Assembly (NCBI GenBank): GCA_035266865.1
Contig: DATFMR010000131.1
Coordinates: 1-13,930 of the forward strand
From: JAKAGZ01 sp035266865
Lineage (GTDB): Bacteria; Bacteroidota; Ignavibacteria; Ignavibacteriales; Ignavibacteriaceae
Direction: 5' to 3'
Length of the DNA: 13,930 bases
Within the stretch, counting starts at the first letter, position 1; the number at the start of each line of letters is the position of its first letter. The notes under the pieces are model-generated. The model ran no database searches and had not been told where the DNA came from. It worked only from the letters and a program-made list of their open reading frames with translations. A program made the position numbers and the translations under genes. Shown piece after piece: positions 6,187-13,651 of the stretch.

Positions 6187-8433
6187 TTAAAAGTAGCACT
6201 TAGATAAGGACATCATACTATTTAGTATTAATGCTTTAAAATATGGAACCTCGTTAAATAATCTCCTCAGCGTATTAAGTTTTCCATCTTTTACTAAAGT
6301 ACTTACGGCCGTTCCAATTCCAAAGTAGCCAGGAACATTTTGTCTCAATTGGCTCCATGAGCCAACAAAAGAGATCGCTCTTAAATCTTTTAGCTCCAGT
6401 TTATTGCTTTTTCCTCTTTTTGCAGGCCTGCTGCCAATATTGGTTTGTCCATAATATTTTAATGTACTTTTCTTTTCCAGATAAGGGATAAATTTTTCGT
6501 GATTTTTTAGATCGGTATATTTACCAAAACTCAATCTTGCTAATTCTTCAAGAATATTTCTGAATTCATCAGATATTTTATAGTCTTTGGCAAAAAAAGA
6601 ATTAGATAAGCCTGCGGTTATTAATTGCTCACAATTATGAATAAAATGTTCTTTGGTTCCATATTTACTTGTAATAGTCTGTCCCTGTATTGTCAGCTGA
6701 ATTTCATTATTGGCAATGTTTTCACTTTGTGCAGCGTAAAATTTGTGGGTTTTACCGCCTCCGCGGGCAGGGGGTCCGCCCCGTCCATCAAAAAATATTG
6801 CCTTAATGTTATTTTGATCACAAACTGAAGTCAGACTTTCTTTAGTCTTAAAAATTGACCAGTTGGCCTGAAGGTATCCGCCATCCTTTGTACCGTCAGA
6901 AAAACCCAGCATTATGGTCTGTTTATCGGCGCGCAGGCTTAAATGTTTCCTGTATTCTGGTATATCAAACAATTCCCGCATAATTAACTCTGAATTTCTC
7001 ATCCCTTCCATCGATTCAAATAGCGGGATAATATCAAAAGTTATTTCATCATTTTTCCAGCCGCACCACCGGAATAGTCCATATACAAATAAGACAGAGA
7101 AAATATCTTCAGAATTGCTTATTATATACCTGTTGCAGCCGGCTTCACCATTTTTATTTTGAATAAGTTTAAGCTGCATGATTGTTTTAATCGTATCCTT
7201 TATAAGCACATCTTCAAATTGATCCGGGTCGATTGATAATTCTTTATTTATAAGTATGGAAATCAATTCATCCTTTTTAAGCTCATCAATGTTTTCTGAA
7301 ATAAGATTTTCTTTTTTAAGAATTCCCTCCACGGTATTTTTATGTACAATGTGATTCTGTCTTATATCCAGAACGGCAAAATGAGTTCTGAAAATTTTTA
7401 CTTTATCTATGAGGGTATCCAGCAATTCCAGGTACAGGCTGTTACATTTAGTTATAAGTGTCTCTCTTACGTTGTAAAGCGGGGTAATAATATCTTCGTA
7501 TCCAATTACAATTGCTGGATCGAACATTGCCTTGTAAAGCTTTGCCCTGAGATTCGCTATTATTTCACCCACATTTCTGAAAGTTAATTTTTGCTCAATT
7601 ATTTTGATATCCCGGTAATAGCATTTCATAAGCGTCATTCGCAGCTCATCGGCGACATTCATAGTTACATCGGACGTCACAAACGGATTGCCGTCCCTGT
7701 CGCCGCCCGGCCAGAAACCGAGCTTGATTATATCCGGGTTTTCAAAATCACCATCCTTTATATTTCCTTTTATATAAGAATATAAATCTCCAATGGACTT
7801 ATAGTAGACATTTCTTAAAAAATAAATAATGTTTTTTGCTTCGTCGAATGGAGTAGGCTTTTTTGAATTAATAAGCGAGGTTAATCCCAGTTGCTGCAGT
7901 GTGAGATCAATTTCATTTATATTGTTTTCAGTTATCAATACCCTTAACGTGCTGATGATATCAAGGACCGAAGGGGGATAGAATTGCGTCGGATGTGCAG
8001 TTAAAACTATTCGTGCGCTAAAAGTTGAAAGTTTATCCGCAATATTTTCACTGTTTCCCTTGCTTTCCAGCAGGTTAATAAAATCTTTTAGAGACAAATC
8101 TTTCCCGAGTTTACGGATACCGGGAAATGCTGCGTCTTCCACGCTGTCAAAAAGTACAATTTGCCTTTCAACATATTGAATTACCCTGAACATAAAATCA
8201 ATTTTTTCTTCTTCGGACGTTATTCCTGTATTTAATCTGAAAAACGAATCGAGAATCTCCTGCGGATCACTTCCTGATTCCAGCCCGGATTTAGACACGT
8301 GGTGCAATAAAGGAATCAGCATACCAATGTTGCTGATCTTTCTAAAGGGAAGGTTCAAGAACAAGCTGTTGTAAACATTAAACTTATTCTTAACCGATTT
8401 ATCAAATTCTTTTACTTCTACAGGATTATTCAT
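6187..8433 (-). CDS. ppc: Phosphoenolpyruvate carboxylase, truncated by an in-frame TAA at codon 749
   Basis: PEP carboxylase adds bicarbonate to phosphoenolpyruvate to make oxaloacetate, refilling the TCA cycle. The 748 readable residues contain the diagnostic motifs in order: VLTAHPTQ (143-150, catalytic H147), FWPGGDRDGNPF (240-251), IPLFESMEGM (469-478), MLGFSDGTKDGGY (508-520), FDGRGGPPARGGGKTHKFYA (548-567, the mobile catalytic loop), IGSRPAKR (666-673) and SWSQLRQNVPGYFGIGTA (692-709). The protein then stops at MSLSKCYF (TAA, 6187-6189), while homology resumes in the same frame for 99 more codons. An intact gene would encode about 848 residues, a normal size for the family. All earlier motifs are preserved, so the stop is either a recent mutation, a sequence error, or a read-through site. 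Loss of the C-terminus should inactivate the enzyme. The ATG at 8431-8433 is the natural start; no clear ribosome binding site is seen. Downstream lies a decayed phosphatase; upstream, the third fmt-tail remnant. Confidence 0.93.
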   Translation of the reverse strand: MNNPVEVKEFDKSVKNKFNVYNSLFLNLPFRKISNIGMLIPLLHHVSKSGLESGSDPQEILDSFFRLNTGITSEEEKIDFMFRVIQYVERQIVLFDSVEDAAFPGIRKLGKDLSLKDFINLLESKGNSENIADKLSTFSARIVLTAHPTQFYPPSVLDIISTLRVLITENNINEIDLTLQQLGLTSLINSKKPTPFDEAKNIIYFLRNVYYKSIGDLYSYIKGNIKDGDFENPDIIKLGFWPGGDRDGNPFVTSDVTMNVADELRMTLMKCYYRDIKIIEQKLTFRNVGEIIANLRAKLYKAMFDPAIVIGYEDIITPLYNVRETLITKCNSLYLELLDTLIDKVKIFRTHFAVLDIRQNHIVHKNTVEGILKKENLISENIDELKKDELISILINKELSIDPDQFEDVLIKDTIKTIMQLKLIQNKNGEAGCNRYIISNSEDIFSVLFVYGLFRWCGWKNDEITFDIIPLFESMEGMRNSELIMRELFDIPEYRKHLSLRADKQTIMLGFSDGTKDGGYLQANWSIFKTKESLTSVCDQNNIKAIFFDGRGGPPARGGGKTHKFYAAQSENIANNEIQLTIQGQTITSKYGTKEHFIHNCEQLITAGLSNSFFAKDYKISDEFRNILEELARLSFGKYTDLKNHEKFIPYLEKKSTLKYYGQTNIGSRPAKRGKSNKLELKDLRAISFVGSWSQLRQNVPGYFGIGTAVSTLVKDGKLNTLRRLFNEVPYFKALILNSMMSLSKCYF

Positions 8434-8545
8434 AAAAATATTATTTAAAGGGATTAACTAAAATTAATTACAATATAAGGCATAATATTTTTAAAAATGC
8501 TGTATAATTTCTTGACGCTATTAAAATGAGATTATAAACAGGGAT

Positions 8546-8629
8546 CTTATGATTTCAGATGGAAGGAAAAAGATAACGAGTACTGAAGAATTTTTGAGAG
8601 GATTTACAAATTTAATAATCAGTTTCTAA
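8546..8629 (+). pseudogene. Displaced fmt 3' end, copy 3 (diverged)
   Basis: In the + strand, codons from about 8546 read LMISDGRKKITSTEEFLRGF followed by TNLIISF and TAA at 8627-8629. This aligns with the end of the intact fmt product (ELQQEGKKRMTTEEFLRGF, then SFKEFCL). Bases 8585-8606 differ from fmt 898-919 at a single position; the part before that is more diverged. The frame is closed by a stop at 8522-8524 and no earlier fmt sequence is present. Orientation is the same as the other two copies. The short length makes this weaker than copy 2, but the KK.TSTEEFLRGF string is a specific Fmt C-terminal signature and is unlikely by chance. It marks the right limit of the second block. Confidence 0.75.
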
Positions 8630-8644
8630 CCGGTCGGTGTTTTA

Positions 8645-9838
8645 TTAGACTTTAGCATGCTGATTATCATTAATCTTAATATATTCTATTAAAGTGGATG
8701 TAAGGATTCGATTTAACCCCTCATCTTTACCAGCCGTGGTCTCGATAAACAGGAACCCGAAAATGTGATATTTATTAATATCAACTTTCCTGATGTTCAG
8801 TGGCTTTTCAAAATCTTTAAGCAGCTGGTCATAATCGAAATATTCAATTTCGCTTTCCTTAATTCCCGAAATATTATCAAGCACTATCAGGCTGTATTTT
8901 TTATCCTTCCGGGTTCTGAAAATCTCATTCCAATCCGGTTTTTTGTTATCCAGAAAATACTCGTATGAATTGAATCCGTATGCGTACCAGGAAAAATCAC
9001 CCGTTGTGCACCACCCTCCGAAGCGAAGGGGATTTACTTCTATCGGGATTAGTTTTCCTTTTTTATCGATTCTAACTTCTATGTGTGCCGGAAAATTTTT
9101 CAGGTTAGTCTTTAGCCCGATTTCCGATAGAAATTCTCTAATCCCGTTTTTATGCCTGTTTATAATTTCTTCGGAAGTCGAGTAAACCCTGTCACTTACA
9201 TCGCTATCTGACGAAAAAATGTGATGAAAAATATTAAGAATTACAGGGTCGCCGTTTTTATTGAAATAGCAGTCTATTGCGTATTCTTCACCTTCTATAC
9301 ATTCCTCTAAAATAAAGTCCGAAATATCTATCACTTCTTTCGGGTACAGACCGTTTAATCTTTTAATCTCATCTTCAATTTTAGTTAAAACGCCGTTCCA
9401 TTCGCCTGGATTGTCAACCTTATGAACACCAATGCTGAAAAATCCGACAGCGGGTTTTACTATTACCGGGAATTTTATCTTTTTTAAATCAAGGCCGGCT
9501 AAATCTTCAAACTTCACTCCCTTGAAAAAGTAATCCGGGTAGGAATCTTTTATCAATTCCCTGAATTTAATTTTGTCTTTAAAAATATCTATTTGCTCGG
9601 GCAGGTTTGAAGAATTAAAATTTCTTTCTATCCAGCTAATCGAATTTTCTGAATTTGTATATACCCTTGTAGCCGGATTTTTTTCGTAAATGCTTTTTGC
9701 TTTCTCTTCTGTTATCCAGTTGAGTGAATCATCGGCTATGAGCTCCCTCGCCGCCGGAGTAGAGATTATCTCTAAGTTATTTTCTTTTATTGTTTGTCTC
9801 AGGAAATCCGAAACGTATGGTTTGTCGATTAATATCAT
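8645..9838 (-). CDS. ATP-grasp carboxylate-amine ligase-like enzyme
   Basis: ATP-grasp enzymes join a carboxylic acid to an amine or thiol through an acyl-phosphate intermediate. The 397 residues show the hallmark order: a pre-grasp N-terminal region (1-90, with residues such as MILIDKPYVSDFLRQ); the lid strand FPVIVKPAVGFFSIGVHKV (123-141), where K128 should contact ATP; FILEECIEGEEYAIDCYF (175-192), with acidic residues that bind the adenine and ribose; and the metal-binding region AHIEVR (251-256) and IPIEVNPLRFGGW (264-276), where E267 and N269 fit the usual Mg-binding pair. The C-terminal 100 residues are less conserved. The substrate cannot be read from sequence; biosynthetic ligases of peptides, amino acids or polyamines are all possible. 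The ATG at 9836-9838 precedes an obvious first beta strand. The 223 bp upstream (9839-10061) holds no gene I can support. The gene seems to be transcribed alone, toward the fmt-tail remnant. Confidence 0.85.
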   Translation of the reverse strand: MILIDKPYVSDFLRQTIKENNLEIISTPAARELIADDSLNWITEEKAKSIYEKNPATRVYTNSENSISWIERNFNSSNLPEQIDIFKDKIKFRELIKDSYPDYFFKGVKFEDLAGLDLKKIKFPVIVKPAVGFFSIGVHKVDNPGEWNGVLTKIEDEIKRLNGLYPKEVIDISDFILEECIEGEEYAIDCYFNKNGDPVILNIFHHIFSSDSDVSDRVYSTSEEIINRHKNGIREFLSEIGLKTNLKNFPAHIEVRIDKKGKLIPIEVNPLRFGGWCTTGDFSWYAYGFNSYEYFLDNKKPDWNEIFRTRKDKKYSLIVLDNISGIKESEIEYFDYDQLLKDFEKPLNIRKVDINKYHIFGFLFIETTAGKDEGLNRILTSTLIEYIKINDNQHAKV

Positions 9839-10061
9839 ATTTTCTTTTTGAATTTAGGGCCTGATAAAATGGTGAAAATTTAGTGCTCTCTCCCGGTATA
9901 TATTGCAGCTCGAATCGCTTATTTACGCAACTATTGCCGCCATCTGCAAAATTATCCCACAAATATAACACTTATAAATTTCAGAATGTTGAAGTCATGG
10001 AAGGCGAATTACTGAGTTTAATGAGGATGGAAAGTATAATAAATAAATCCGGCTTGTTTTC

Positions 10062-10460
10062 TTATTTGGTTCTGTCAATAATAAAACCATTCTCAACTTT
10101 ATTCAATCCGATTTTAGGATAGTATTCCATTGCTGTCGGCACAGAGAGCAGCAGCAGCATCGTTTGTTCACCAATTTCATCTTTGGTAAGGTCAACCAGT
10201 TTTTTGCCTATTCCTTTCCCCTGGTATTCGTGCATCACAGCAAGATCGGCCAGGTAGCAGCTCCAGCAAAAATCTGTCAGGGACCTGGAAATACCAACAA
10301 GCAAATCGCCATCCCAGGCAGTAACGACAAGGTTTGAATTATCGTACATTTTTTTAATTCGTTCTTTATTATTAACCGGACGTGGAAGGCCTGAACTTTT
10401 ATAAAGCTCAATTATTTTATCCACAGAAGGTGTTACATTATTCTTATAGATAATATCCAT
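10062..10460 (-). CDS. GNAT-family N-acetyltransferase
   Basis: GNAT enzymes move an acetyl group from acetyl-CoA to an amine on a small molecule or protein. The 132-residue protein has the domain in nearly minimal form: LVVTAWDGDLLVGISRSLTD (44-63) gives strands 2-3; YLADLAVMHEYQGKGIGKKL (69-88) contains strand 4 and the acetyl-CoA pyrophosphate loop Q80-G-K-G-I-G85 in the canonical QxxGxG form; and a MEYYPKIGL segment (about 110-118) matches the usual FYxxxGF motif near the C-terminus. The target is unknown. It follows the cupin gene by 66 bp on the same strand, so the two may be cotranscribed. The short N-terminus and the conservation support the ATG at 10458-10460. Confidence 0.88.
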   Translation of the reverse strand: MDIIYKNNVTPSVDKIIELYKSSGLPRPVNNKERIKKMYDNSNLVVTAWDGDLLVGISRSLTDFCWSCYLADLAVMHEYQGKGIGKKLVDLTKDEIGEQTMLLLLSVPTAMEYYPKIGLNKVENGFIIDRTK

Positions 10461-10526
10461 TAGTTTACTTTAATTTTATTTGGGTGTGCCGGTTGCGGTT
10501 AATTATTTTTTCAATTTATGAAATAT

Positions 10527-10865
10527 TTAACCCAAAAACTCCCCGTCAACAATTAGCAACCTAACGCCGTTTGGGGAAATTGACCGGTGGGAACTCATAT
10601 CATCAGATACTACGTAAGACATTCCCGGTTTAATAAAAAACTTTTCGCCGTTTTCCATTTCGGTGGTGAATTCGCCTTCGAGGCAGTGTACAATATGTCC
10701 CTTTTTGCACCAGTGGTCTGCCAGATAACCTTTTGAGTATTCTACAATCCGGACTCTCAGGCCGTCAAGTTGTAAGGTTTGCCAGAAGGATGTCCCGGTC
10801 TCTCCTTTATGTTCAACTTTTGGAATTTTCGACCAGTCTATCTGCTGGTAGGGTATTTTCTTCAT
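10527..10865 (-). CDS. DHWC-motif single-domain cupin
   Basis: This 112-residue protein is a small cupin of the type often annotated as DHCW-motif cupin fold protein; here the order is D50-H-W-C53 in EYSKGYLADHWCKKGHIVHC (42-61). The histidines at 51, 57 and 60 lie where cupins bind a metal, and LEGEFTTEMENGEKFFIKPG (62-81) with HRSISPNG later forms the second cupin motif. Proteins of this family are usually conserved stand-alone cupins of unproven function, perhaps metal-dependent enzymes or sensors. The start fits the family's N-terminus (MKKIPYQQIDWSKIP). It overlaps the 3' end of the small membrane-protein gene by 53 bp, which implies translational coupling or that one of the two is misassigned; the cupin is the surer one. 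Confidence 0.88.
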   Translation of the reverse strand: MKKIPYQQIDWSKIPKVEHKGETGTSFWQTLQLDGLRVRIVEYSKGYLADHWCKKGHIVHCLEGEFTTEMENGEKFFIKPGMSYVVSDDMSSHRSISPNGVRLLIVDGEFLG

Positions 10866-11112
10866 CCGGGATTCTATTAAATAATTTATTGCAGAAGATA
10901 TACAGCAGGGACGCGGTAAGAAAAGTAACTGTTAATGTTACCCAGGTTTCGGGACCGCCGTGACCGACAAGTTTTACCGGTACTAATTTTTCAATCCACC
11001 AGTAAAGGGGGGTTAAAATAATAGAACCGACAAGGCCGAAAGGAAGAGCCAGAAGCACTGAAAAAACAAATGTGATCCACCTTTGCTTGCATGCTGAGGT
11101 TAATTTTTTCAT
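10813..11112 (-). CDS. Small two-helix membrane protein of unknown function
   Basis: From the ATG at 11110-11112 the product has 99 residues with two hydrophobic helices (about 13-38 and 57-75) joined by a loop with conserved-looking GHGGPETW (50-57). A charged, cytoplasm-like tail follows. An ATG 25 codons further out (11187) is open but lies in the predicted terminator hairpin; the inner start has GGGGAG about eight bases upstream on the minus strand, so I choose it. The 3' end overlaps the cupin start by 53 bp. I do not recognise the family, and the function cannot be inferred beyond a likely place in the inner membrane. Confidence 0.6.
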   Translation of the reverse strand: MKKLTSACKQRWITFVFSVLLALPFGLVGSIILTPLYWWIEKLVPVKLVGHGGPETWVTLTVTFLTASLLYIFCNKLFNRIPDEENTLPADRLVENSKS

Positions 11113-11163
11113 CGCAATCACTCCCCAAAATTTTACTGGGTATATATTGCTGAAATTATCTTT

Positions 11164-11204
11164 AAAAAGCCACAAAAAACTTGGCAATTATTAAATTGCG
11201 GCTT
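11164..11204 (-). terminator. Probable factor-independent terminator after the SDR gene
   Basis: On the minus strand, AAGCCGC (11204-11198) can pair with GTGGCTT (11173-11167), a 7-bp stem with one G-U pair, followed at once by a short T-run (about 11168-11164). Inside it, GCAATT/AATTGC (11199-11194 and 11189-11184) forms a second 6-bp hairpin followed by a run of six T (about 11179-11174). Either form would end transcription of the GNAT-SDR pair before the small membrane-protein gene. It also argues against the outer ATG at 11187 as that gene's start. Confidence 0.5.
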
Positions 11205-11247
11205 AAAATACAACTGGCCCAAATTGCTTCCAGGTGGTACTTTTGCG

Positions 11248-12006
11248 CTAAAGGTTAACGCCGCCCGAGACTTCGATTCTCTGCCCGTTTATCCATTTTG
11301 CTTCATCTGTACACAAAAATGCCACTACGCTTCCGATGTCGTCCGCCTGACCGACGCGTCCGATAGGGGATAAAGATGCCAGGAATTTTTTCCTCTCGGG
11401 GCTGTTTCGGATTGCCGCGTTGTTAAAGTCTGTTTCTACTGGTCCAGGTGCAATAACATTAGAGCGGATACCCCGGCTGCCGAATTCTTTGGCGACATAT
11501 CTTGTCAATACTTCGATTGCGCCTTTAAGTGAAGCGTAAACAGAATATCCCGGAACATTGAATCTTGTTGACCCGGAGGAAATAAAAATAACTCCCCCGT
11601 TATCATTCATTGAAGAGAGTAATTTTTGTGTTAAAAAATACACCCCTTTAAAATGGATATTCATAAAGTTGTCAAAGAATTCTTCCGTTACCTGGGGAAT
11701 AGGAACGGTGGCTCCGATGCCAGCATTGTTTATGATAAAATCAAATTTATCCGTATTCCAGTTGTTTCTAATGGAGAGTAGAAATCTTCCGATAAAGTTA
11801 TCAATTGATTTAAAATCAGATATATCAAATTGTAGTATATCAGATTTTCTTCCCATTTCTTTTATCTCTTTGGCGACTTCTTCTGCTTCTGTTTTTTTAG
11901 AATGGTAAGTAATAATAACATCGATCCCTTTCCTGGCCAGTGACAAAGCCATATCTTTTCCTAGTCCGCGGCTGCCGCCGGTAACCAGTGCAATTTTAGC
12001 AGTCAT
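11248..12006 (-). CDS. Short-chain dehydrogenase/reductase (FabG-like SDR)
   Basis: The 252-residue protein is a classical SDR that reduces or oxidises a carbonyl/hydroxyl with NAD(P)H. It shows TGGSRGLG (9-16, dinucleotide-binding glycine motif), D61 in FDISD (adenine-contacting position), NNAG (93-96), a serine in FISSGS (141-146), and the catalytic YASLK (Y157 and K161), then IAPGPVETDF (185-194) and a C-terminal ISGGVNL-like end (IEVSGGVNL). The length and motif spacing are typical of the FabG-type group, but FabG itself is usually in a fatty-acid operon, which is absent here, so the substrate is open. An AGGAC ribosome binding site lies about four bases before the ATG. It follows the GNAT gene by 13 bp and is probably translated from the same message, ending at the predicted terminator. 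Confidence 0.93.
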   Translation of the reverse strand: MTAKIALVTGGSRGLGKDMALSLARKGIDVIITYHSKKTEAEEVAKEIKEMGRKSDILQFDISDFKSIDNFIGRFLLSIRNNWNTDKFDFIINNAGIGATVPIPQVTEEFFDNFMNIHFKGVYFLTQKLLSSMNDNGGVIFISSGSTRFNVPGYSVYASLKGAIEVLTRYVAKEFGSRGIRSNVIAPGPVETDFNNAAIRNSPERKKFLASLSPIGRVGQADDIGSVVAFLCTDEAKWINGQRIEVSGGVNL

Positions 12007-12019
12007 ACTATGTCCTGTT

Positions 12020-12487
12020 TTAATTTTCTCCGGTTTGAGTTTGTTTACGTTTTCTTTTTTCCCAATCGTTATAGGTCATTTCAAATTTTATTTCCCCTTT
12101 GCCATGTGTCCCGACTTCTATCCAGCCGGATTTCCTGTAAAAGGTTTCCGCTCTTGTCCCCGGTGAAGTTCCCAGCCAGGCTTTATCGTTTGTCTTGGTA
12201 AAATACCAGTTAAGCATTATATCGTGAAGCTTTCTTCCGATACCCTGTTTCTCAAATTCCGGCAGTAAGAATAATGCCCAGATGTTATTTTCTTTTAGAT
12301 CAGCAATTGCAAAGCCTACAACGCGATTTTTAATTTCGCAAACCCAACCTTTGCCTCTTTTTGTTAAAAATTCTTCACAATCTTTGTCCGTTACAATTCC
12401 CGGATCGGATAAAGTATTTTCTTTTACAGAATTCCGGACAACCTGTATTTGTTTTATATCTTCGAGCTTTGCTTCTCTATAAATCAT
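12020..12487 (-). CDS. GNAT-family N-acetyltransferase
   Basis: The 155-residue protein follows the GNAT plan: MIYREAKLEDIKQIQVVRNS (1-20) is a common N-terminal strand-helix start; VCEIKNRVVGFAIADLKENN (49-68) gives the central strands; and IWALFLLPEFEKQGIGRKLH (69-88) gives strand 4 and the acetyl-CoA-binding turn, with E79 in place of the usual Q/R in the xxGxG motif. AETFYRKSGW (about 113-122) matches the conserved FYxxxGF position. The acetylated substrate is not evident. It is separated from the SDR gene by only 13 bp, so these two enzymes probably form a unit, but GNAT and SDR genes are promiscuous neighbours and a shared pathway cannot be claimed. There is no good ribosome binding site before the start. 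Confidence 0.88.
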   Translation of the reverse strand: MIYREAKLEDIKQIQVVRNSVKENTLSDPGIVTDKDCEEFLTKRGKGWVCEIKNRVVGFAIADLKENNIWALFLLPEFEKQGIGRKLHDIMLNWYFTKTNDKAWLGTSPGTRAETFYRKSGWIEVGTHGKGEIKFEMTYNDWEKRKRKQTQTGEN

Positions 12488-12647
12488 ATATTTTTGAAAT
12501 AATATTTGTTAAGTAAAATTTTATTCTAAATAATATCCATTTTGTCTGTTTGTTATAGCATGGTTGAGAAAAATTTGCAAATCAAAATATTAAAGGATTC
12601 TATATAAATCATCCGATAATAATTATTGCTAGTTTATGTTTCCTTGG

Positions 12648-13265
12648 TTATAGTCCAAATGTAAGCTTAATTCCCTCAATCGCCATCTGTGTTCCCATGA
12701 TTGCCAGTATCAAACCCATAATTTTTCCGATCACAGTTATTAAATTTTCCCCGACCCTTTTAACTATCAGGTCGCTCAAAGTGAAGGCCAGGTATGTTAG
12801 AATAATCATGAACGCAAAAATTACAACGACAATCCCAATATGGACGAAGTTACCGTTAGTAACGTTATTCATCGCTGTTACTATTGTTCCGGGACCGGCA
12901 AGTATAGGAATGGCAAGGGGGGAGATAGCCACGCCATCATCCGGCTCAATGTTTTCCTGGTGGTGTATCTTTGATTTCTTTGACTGGAGCATTTCAAACC
13001 CGACGTAAAATAATAGCAATCCGCCTGTAATTTTAAATGCCGGAATTGTAATCCCGAATAACTTAAAAGTGTAATTGCCGAGGATTACAAAGAATACCAC
13101 TATTAAAAAAGCGGTGATGCAGGCAGTCTTCGCGATCTTTTTTCTGTCAGTCTTATCCCGGTCCCCAACCAGTCCCAAAAATACCGGCGTATTTGCAATA
13201 GGATTCATTATCGCGAAAAAACCTGTGAAAACTGTTAAAGCGAAGAGTAATAAATTAGCAGTCAT
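12648..13265 (-). CDS. MarC-family integral membrane protein
   Basis: The 205-residue protein has about six hydrophobic membrane segments and the MarC signature near its N-terminus, FFAIMNPIANTPVFLGL (16-32), plus a central SPLAIPILAGPGTIVTAMN segment (about 115-133) that is a family hallmark. Length matches the family's usual 200-220 residues. MarC was once thought to confer multiple antibiotic resistance, but that role has been questioned; some relatives have been proposed as neutral amino-acid or other small-molecule transporters. It stands alone, with 160 bp to the GNAT gene downstream. The ATG at 13263-13265 is the natural start for a protein that begins directly with its first helix. 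Confidence 0.92.
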   Translation of the reverse strand: MTANLLLFALTVFTGFFAIMNPIANTPVFLGLVGDRDKTDRKKIAKTACITAFLIVVFFVILGNYTFKLFGITIPAFKITGGLLLFYVGFEMLQSKKSKIHHQENIEPDDGVAISPLAIPILAGPGTIVTAMNNVTNGNFVHIGIVVVIFAFMIILTYLAFTLSDLIVKRVGENLITVIGKIMGLILAIMGTQMAIEGIKLTFGL

Positions 13266-13304
13266 ATCTGAATAGTCTTATTGGTGTGGAATAAAATCTT
13301 TATT

Positions 13305-13314
13305 ACAATATTGT
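13305..13314. promoter_or_regulatory. Perfect 10-bp palindrome, possible operator
   Basis: ACAATATTGT is self-complementary and lies 40 bp upstream of the MarC start. Palindromes this short are common in AT-rich DNA, so an operator role is only suggested by its place in the promoter region. Confidence 0.2.
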
Positions 13315-13337
13315 GGAATATCATTTTAAAAACAATG

Positions 13338-13356
13338 TTGAAATACTTTATTTCAA
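13338..13356. promoter_or_regulatory. 19-bp imperfect palindrome, possible operator
   Basis: TTGAAATA and TATTTCAA pair perfectly around CTT. The size suits a dimeric repressor's binding site, and it sits 73 bp from the MarC start in the divergent promoter region. No matching regulator gene is present in the window. Confidence 0.25.
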
Positions 13357-13651
13357 AACATTTCCAACTGATTATCTGAAAAGCGCCTGAACAGGGAAGT
13401 GGTTAGCTCAAAATTTCTTCAGATTAGCTGATAATTTTTTCAACTGGCTATTGCCTGGATTGATTTTGCAGAATATAATCCCGAATATTAAAAGTATACC
13501 TAACTACAGGATCCGCCAATATTTGAGATATCCCCCTAATTTTAGCTTTAATCATTCAATCCATTTGGTTATTATTGTAGTTTAATTTAGATCAAATTTT
13601 AATTCACGGGGGAGGCAAATATTTACAGGATAAAATACTCAGGACATTTTT

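Larger units (their letters stand above)
13266..13651. other. 386-bp divergent intergenic region with two palindromes
   Basis: This region separates divergently transcribed MarC and cysteine/cystathionine synthase genes, so it must carry promoters for both. ORFs here have no protein-like content. Visible structure: a perfect 10-bp palindrome ACAATATTGT (13305-13314); an 8-bp inverted repeat TTGAAATA/TATTTCAA around a 3-base centre (13338-13356); and a longer-range pair ATCTGAA (13374-13380) and TTCAGAT (13418-13424). I could not match it to a known riboswitch. The AT-rich stretch around 13565-13600 is the best place for the synthase promoter. Confidence 0.5.

Noticed and set aside
943..8545. 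A mobile element with its own integrase, transposase or terminal inverted repeats in the fmt-bounded blocks
   Set aside because: No recombinase motif or terminal inverted repeat was found in any frame; only the fmt-tail repeats support insertion.
9883..10122. A + strand ORF of 79 codons between the ATP-grasp and GNAT genes, with a string EVMEGELL that faintly resembles the fmt C-terminus
   Set aside because: Only a few residues agree, no TEEFLRGF signature follows, and the 3' third overlaps the real GNAT gene on the other strand.
10813..11187. Longer 124-residue version of the small membrane protein starting at 11187
   Set aside because: That start lies in a predicted terminator hairpin, the extra 25 residues are unlike a membrane-protein N-terminus, and the inner ATG at 11112 has a good ribosome binding site.
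11558..11908. A 116-codon + strand ORF opposite the SDR gene
   Set aside because: The minus strand has every SDR motif in order, so the + strand frame is a by-product.
12697..13008. A 103-codon + strand ORF opposite the MarC gene
   Set aside because: It is antisense to a clear MarC membrane protein and shows only the mirror of its hydrophobic codons.
13374..13440. Possible riboswitch or attenuator upstream of the cysteine/cystathionine synthase, from the ATCTGAA/TTCAGAT pair and a T-run at 13435-13440
   Set aside because: The stem is only 7 bp across a 37-base loop, no conserved SAM or other riboswitch core was recognisable, and it is over 200 bp from the start codon.
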